From Streptomyces sp. NBC_01216 (lineage in GTDB: Bacteria > Actinomycetota > Actinomycetes > Streptomycetales > Streptomycetaceae), in assembly GCF_035994945.1 (NCBI RefSeq), contig NZ_CP108677.1:5456001-5520000 (forward strand): DNA of 64,000 bases, read 5' to 3'. Of the stretch, positions 60,047-64,000 are shown piece after piece. Under the pieces are notes generated by a model that was not told where the DNA came from, searched no databases, and worked only from the letters and a program-made list of their open reading frames with translations. Position 1 is the first letter of the stretch, and each line of letters starts with the position of its first letter. The translations under genes were made by a program, and so were the position numbers.

Positions 60047-62467
60047 TCAGCCCTCGCCGCGCGACGGGCGGCGCACCAGCGCCATGGCCCGCGCCGTCAG
60101 CGCCCGCCGCCGGGCCGACCAGGCGTCCGCCAGCGACGCCCACCGGTCCGAGGCCGACCACAGCACCCTGGCGGCCGAACGGGGGGCCAGCAGGGCGCGC
60201 AGCCGGACGCGACGGCCGGAGGCCGTGTGGAAGCCCGCCCTGACCAGGGCCACGTCCGCCGCCGGGACCGCGGCCGACCGAGGCCCCGGAGCGTAGAGGA
60301 CCTCCTCCAGCGCGCCCGCCGCCCGGTGCACCGCGTCGGCCGCCTCGCCCTCCAGCCCGCCCCGCCGCACGACCCGCGCGGCGCGCCCGCGGGGCGTCAG
60401 CGACTCGTCCGGCACGATCCCGTGGTCCCAGGCCGTGTCCTCGATCTCCCGCCAGGCCGCGAGTGTCCGGGCCACCACGTCCTCGGCGGCGCGCCCCGTG
60501 GAGCCGAGCCGCCGCGCCCGCACCCGGGTGCGCCACCACAGGGGTGTCAGCGGCAGCAGCAGGACCGCCGCCGCCCCCAGACAGATCAGCGCGACCGTCA
60601 GCGGAGGCATCCCGTCACCGCCCGAGGAAGCGGCGCCCGTCGCCTGCTCCTGACCGCACTCGCCGAGCCGCCGCAGCCGCGGCGGGCAGCTCTCCGCCGC
60701 GCTCGGCGCGGCGGACGGCTGCGCCGAGGCGCCGGGCTCCGGCTGCGCCGGCCCGGTGGGCGTACCGGTCGGGGACTGGGCCCGCGTGTACTCCGGGGTG
60801 GAGCCGCGTGACGGTGTCGGCTCGAACCGGGTCCAGCCGACACCCTCGAAATACAGCTCGGGCCAGGCGTGCGCGTCCCGGATGCCCACCGACATCGTGC
60901 CGTCGGACTGGGTGGTGCCCGGCATGAAGCCCACCGCCACCCGGGCCGGGATGCCCAGCGAGCGGGCCATCGCCGCCATCGAGAACGAGAAGTGGACGCA
61001 GAAGCCCTCCTTCTGACGCAGGAAGCGGGAGATCGCCTGGACCCCCGTGCCCGACTCGACCTCGACGTCGTAGCGGAAACCGCCGTCGACCGCGAACCAG
61101 TCCTGGAGCTTCACCGCCCGCTCGTAGTCGTTGCGCGCCCCCTCGGTCACCGCGGCGGCGGTGGTCCGCACGTCCGCGGGCAGCGAGTCCGGGACCCGGG
61201 TGTACTCCTCGCGGAGATCCACCGAGGGCGGCGACGCGGCGGCCAGCTGCTCCGCCGTGGGCCGTACGTCCAGGCTGGTCACCTGGTATTCCGCCCCCTT
61301 GGTGGTCTGGTCGGCGTCGCCGACCAGCATCCGCCCGACCGGTTCGTAGCGCCAGCGCCCGCCGATGGTGACCCGGGACGCCGGATAGGGCATCGGCAGC
61401 CACTTCTGCTCGTACGCGGGGGACGCCACGAAGTTGCTCGTCACCTCCCGCGTCCGGACGTCCTGCGCCAGCCCGTTCGGCCACGGCAGCAGCTCGGGCA
61501 CGTCCTGGATCGGCCGGACCGAGGACTTCCAGGAGGTGCCGTCGAACTCGTCGAGCGCCACGAGCCGCAGGTACATGCCCCCGGTGTCGGGGGAGTTGGT
61601 GCGGTAGCGGAGCACCTCGCGGTCCTCGGGCTGCCGCAGGTCGTCCTGGATCGACACCAGCGGGTTCACGGCCGAGACGGTGCCACCCTTGCCGCCGGCG
61701 CCCGGCCCGGTGCCGGCGCCGTCGAACAGCCCGCCGGTGAACCCGGGCAGGGCGAGCGGAACCACCAGCGCGATCCCCGTCGCGACCGCGCCGATGCGCC
61801 GGCCGGTCCGCACCGGGGCGAGCACCTGCCCGCCCTCGGAGGCGCCCGACCCGGGCGGTCCGGTGCGCGACGCGCCCCCGAACACCCGCCCCCACGCGGA
61901 GAGCCGGTCCCGGCCCTCCGCGAGCAGGAGCAGCAGATAGCCGGAGGCCGCGGCCAGGAACCACAGCGGGCTCGCGTCGCCGCCGGAGAGTCCCGCCGCC
62001 ACCGAGTACAGCGCGAGCAGGGGCAGACCGGCCGGGGCCGCGGCCCGGAAGGTCACCGCGAGCGTGTCCACCAGCAGCCCGATCACCACGACACCGCACA
62101 CCAGGATGAGCCGGATGCCCTCGGTGTCCGGAGCGGGGATGGCGTAGCGGCCCACGTCGGCGGCCCCCGCCTGGAACAGGTCGGCGAACCGCGCGAAGGC
62201 CGCCGTGCCGGGCAGCACGCCGAGGAACGCCTCCTCGCGGGCGAAGAGCACCGTCAGTGCCAGCAGTGTCACGACGCCCTGGGCCGCGATCGTCAGCGGC
62301 CGGGCCAGCGGTACCCGCCGGGTCAGCGCGCCGACCCCGCTCTGTACCGCGAGCAGCAGTGCCGCGGCGAAGATCCAGACCGCCGGCTTCACCAGGGGCA
62401 GCAACGCGCCCGACGCGAGCAGCGTCGCGGCGAAGGCCCCCACCGTCAGCCGGCCCCGCCCGCTCAT
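60047..62467 (-). CDS. transglutaminase-like membrane protein
   Basis: An 806-residue protein. Six to eight hydrophobic segments (about 10-245), then a large extracellular part with the transglutaminase core: catalytic Cys490 in EGFCVHFSFSMAAMARSLGIPARVA, His533 in DAHAWPE, followed by a Pro/Thr-rich linker and another membrane segment (about 610-630) with a cytoplasmic tail. Together with the upstream DUF58 and MoxR genes it forms a widespread cluster of unknown biochemical role, possibly a protease or crosslinker. It overlaps DUF58 by ATGA. Confidence 0.92.
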   Translation of the reverse strand: MSGRGRLTVGAFAATLLASGALLPLVKPAVWIFAAALLLAVQSGVGALTRRVPLARPLTIAAQGVVTLLALTVLFAREEAFLGVLPGTAAFARFADLFQAGAADVGRYAIPAPDTEGIRLILVCGVVVIGLLVDTLAVTFRAAAPAGLPLLALYSVAAGLSGGDASPLWFLAAASGYLLLLLAEGRDRLSAWGRVFGGASRTGPPGSGASEGGQVLAPVRTGRRIGAVATGIALVVPLALPGFTGGLFDGAGTGPGAGGKGGTVSAVNPLVSIQDDLRQPEDREVLRYRTNSPDTGGMYLRLVALDEFDGTSWKSSVRPIQDVPELLPWPNGLAQDVRTREVTSNFVASPAYEQKWLPMPYPASRVTIGGRWRYEPVGRMLVGDADQTTKGAEYQVTSLDVRPTAEQLAAASPPSVDLREEYTRVPDSLPADVRTTAAAVTEGARNDYERAVKLQDWFAVDGGFRYDVEVESGTGVQAISRFLRQKEGFCVHFSFSMAAMARSLGIPARVAVGFMPGTTQSDGTMSVGIRDAHAWPELYFEGVGWTRFEPTPSRGSTPEYTRAQSPTGTPTGPAQPEPGASAQPSAAPSAAESCPPRLRRLGECGQEQATGAASSGGDGMPPLTVALICLGAAAVLLLPLTPLWWRTRVRARRLGSTGRAAEDVVARTLAAWREIEDTAWDHGIVPDESLTPRGRAARVVRRGGLEGEAADAVHRAAGALEEVLYAPGPRSAAVPAADVALVRAGFHTASGRRVRLRALLAPRSAARVLWSASDRWASLADAWSARRRALTARAMALVRRPSRGEG

Positions 62468-63816
62468 GACCGTCCTCCTCGGGTGTCGCCCGCGGCGTGC
62501 CGGGTACGCACCCCGCCGGCCTCCTGCCACAGCTCGGCGAGAGGCGCGCCGGGCGGCACGGCCAGCGCCGTCCACCCCGCCTCCCGCAACTGCCGCAGCC
62601 GTTCCTCGACCGCCCCGGACATCGCGCCACCGGTCAGCCAGGTGCCGCTGTCCAGGACGAACGCGACGGCCGCGCCGCTGCGCCGCCGGATCCGGGCGGC
62701 CAGCGCCGCCTGTTCCTCGTCGAGGTCGCCCAGGAACGCCACCAGGAGACCTTCCCTCCCGCCGCGCAGCACGTCGTGGGCGCGTGAGAGCCCGGCTCCG
62801 TCGGAGTGGTCGACGACGGCCAGCGTGTCCATCATCAGACCGGCGGCCTCGGCCGAGCCCTGCGGGGAGCCGGCGAACCCCTCGGCGCCCTCGCCCGGCA
62901 CCGTGGTGCCGGTGTCGGTGAGCAGCCGGACGGAATAGCCCCGCTCCAGCATGTGCACCAGAGTGGAGGCGGCACCCGAGACGGCCCACTCGAAGGCCGA
63001 GTCGGGCCCGGCGCCCTGGTAGGCGAGCGCGCGGGTGTCGAGCAGCACCGTGCAGCGGGCCCGCTGCGGCTGCTCCTCACGACGCACCATCAGCTCGCCG
63101 TAGCGCGCGGTGGAGCGCCAGTGGACCCGCCGCAGGTCGTCGCCGTGGCGGTATGCCCGCGGGATCACGTCGTCGTCGCCGGCCAGCGCCGGCGAACGGT
63201 GCGCGCCGTCCCCGTGGCCGGCGGACTCGCCGGCCGGCCTCACCTGGGGCAGCGGCTCGGTCCGGGGCACCACGGTCAGGGTGTCGTGGCCGCTGAACGA
63301 GCGGGTCAGCTCGCACATCCCGAAGGGGTCGCTCAGCCGCAACTGGAGCGGGCCCAGCGGGAAGCGGCCGCGCAGATCCGAACGGACCCGGTACGACACC
63401 TCGCGCCGTCCGCCCGCCTCGACCCGGTCCAGTACGAAGCGAGGCCGCGGCCCGAGCATGTACGGCACGTGGTCCTGGAGCATCAGCAACCCGGTGGGCA
63501 GCTTGGAGACGTTCTCCACCCACAGGTGCACCCGGGCCTCGGAGCCGACCGCGACACGCTGCGGGGAGAGCCGACGGCTGCCCGCGACACGGTGGCGGGT
63601 GCGGTGGAGCACACCGACGCAGATCAGCGGCAGCACGGCGAGCAGCAGTCCGACGCGCAGCAGGTCCCCCTGGCCGAGGACGTAGGCGCAGATCGCGGCG
63701 GCGACACCGGCGGCGAGGAAGGACCGGCCACGCGTGGTGAGTCCGCCCAGCGCGGCCCGCAGGCCGCCCCGTGCCTCGCCCGGAGCTGCCTCCGGCCCGG
63801 TGGCGGTCGGCCTCAC
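62464..63816 (-). CDS. DUF58 domain protein
   Basis: A 450-residue protein with two membrane helices near the N-terminus (about 32-72) and a cytoplasmic VWA-like DUF58 domain: RAYRHGDDLRRVHWRSTARYGELMVRREEQ is the family core, and TVLLDTRA is the first metal-binding-like strand. It usually works with a MoxR AAA+ ATPase, which is encoded just upstream (overlap GTGA). The GTG start is in that overlap. Confidence 0.94.
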   Translation of the reverse strand: MRPTATGPEAAPGEARGGLRAALGGLTTRGRSFLAAGVAAAICAYVLGQGDLLRVGLLLAVLPLICVGVLHRTRHRVAGSRRLSPQRVAVGSEARVHLWVENVSKLPTGLLMLQDHVPYMLGPRPRFVLDRVEAGGRREVSYRVRSDLRGRFPLGPLQLRLSDPFGMCELTRSFSGHDTLTVVPRTEPLPQVRPAGESAGHGDGAHRSPALAGDDDVIPRAYRHGDDLRRVHWRSTARYGELMVRREEQPQRARCTVLLDTRALAYQGAGPDSAFEWAVSGAASTLVHMLERGYSVRLLTDTGTTVPGEGAEGFAGSPQGSAEAAGLMMDTLAVVDHSDGAGLSRAHDVLRGGREGLLVAFLGDLDEEQAALAARIRRRSGAAVAFVLDSGTWLTGGAMSGAVEERLRQLREAGWTALAVPPGAPLAELWQEAGGVRTRHAAGDTRGGRS

Positions 63817-64000
63817 AGCTGCCGGGCCCCGGGCTGCTGCCGGCCGTGGAGCACACGGGCGCCCGCGGGCGGCCCCGCGGGCGGCCCCGCGGGCGGGGCC
63901 GAGGCCGGCACGGGCGCGCGCTGCAGGATGTCCAGGACGACCTGTTCCGCCGTGAGCCGGTTGAGCTGGGCCTGCGCCGTCGGCAGCAGCCGGTGGGCGA
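63813..64000 (-). CDS. MoxR family AAA+ ATPase (partial, N-terminus beyond window edge)
   Basis: Only the last 62 residues are inside the window: AHRLLPTAQAQLNRLTAEQV, then VLDILQRAPVP, the usual end of the MoxR lid domain, then a Pro/Gly/Ala tail with PAGPPAGPPAG repeats (about 63860-63895) and RQQPGARQL before the stop. It overlaps the DUF58 start, so the three genes are one coupled operon. The ATPase domain lies outside the window. Confidence 0.85.
   Translation of the reverse strand, partial: AHRLLPTAQAQLNRLTAEQVVLDILQRAPVPASAPPAGPPAGPPAGARVLHGRQQPGARQL

Noticed and set aside
63860..63895. Tandem GCGGGCGGCCCC units near the right edge
   Set aside because: They are in-frame PAGPPAG codons of the MoxR C-terminal tail, a common low-complexity tail in such proteins.

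Overview
This window is chromosomal DNA from a Streptomyces or close relative. The evidence is very high GC, GTG and TTG starts, strong purine-rich ribosome binding sites mixed with leaderless-looking genes, and a gene order that is a core actinobacterial neighbourhood. From memory, much of the order matches Mycobacterium tuberculosis Rv2172c-Rv2200c (metF-like, Rv2175c, a Ser/Thr kinase, DAHP synthase, PlsC, an ArsA-like ATPase, SRPBCC, fadD15, pimB, NlpC/P60, trpD, ctaE-qcrCAB, ctaC) and S. coelicolor SCO2157 down to about SCO2094. No phage, insertion sequence, CRISPR array, rRNA or tRNA was seen.

Layout. 1-1009: the front part of a cysteine desulfurase, cut by the window edge. 1.3-10.7 kb: the aerobic respiratory chain terminus (ctaC-ctaD-ctaF, an L,D-transpeptidase lipoprotein, a receiver-like protein, ctaE-qcrC-qcrA-qcrB). 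10.7-15.4 kb: trpD, a SAM-IV riboswitch with a six-codon open frame and a terminator ahead of a PLP sulfur-transfer-type enzyme, a stand-alone Lrp/AsnC ligand domain, a rhomboid protease and a small zinc-ribbon protein. 15.4-28.5 kb: envelope and lipid genes (NYN-domain protein, two tandem NlpC/P60 hydrolases, two lipoproteins, GT87 and PimB-type glycosyltransferases, acyl-CoA synthetase, SRPBCC protein, degenerate ArsA-like ATPase). 28.5-36.3 kb: glucokinase and neighbours, an esterase, PlsC, the MacS-MacR two-component pair and a 2-hydroxyacid dehydrogenase. 36.3-41.7 kb: a fused anthranilate synthase controlled by a tryptophan attenuator, facing a class II DAHP synthase, then an iron-controlled bfd next to bacterioferritin. 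41.7-50.6 kb: endonuclease IV, a PASTA kinase, the thiO-thiS-thiG operon under a TPP riboswitch, an FAD reductase, an Rv2175c-type DNA-binding protein, thiE and metF. 50.6-64 kb: a Tyr-rich membrane protein, a CrtI-like oxidoreductase, DUF4126, a TetR-autoregulated YhgE/Pip exporter operon, a HEPN protein, a methyltransferase, DUF3040, and a MoxR-DUF58-transglutaminase operon that probably leads into the cell-division cluster beyond the window.

The genes make sense together as housekeeping functions: cytochrome bcc-aa3 respiration, aromatic amino acid entry and branch (DAHP synthase, anthranilate synthase, TrpD), one-carbon, sulfur and thiamine metabolism, mannolipid and phospholipid synthesis, and cell-wall remodelling. 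The most interesting material is regulatory: two riboswitches, an attenuator, large perfect palindromes at operators and terminators, a hairpin family repeated at three gene ends, and two nucleotide-binding proteins that lack the P-loop lysine.
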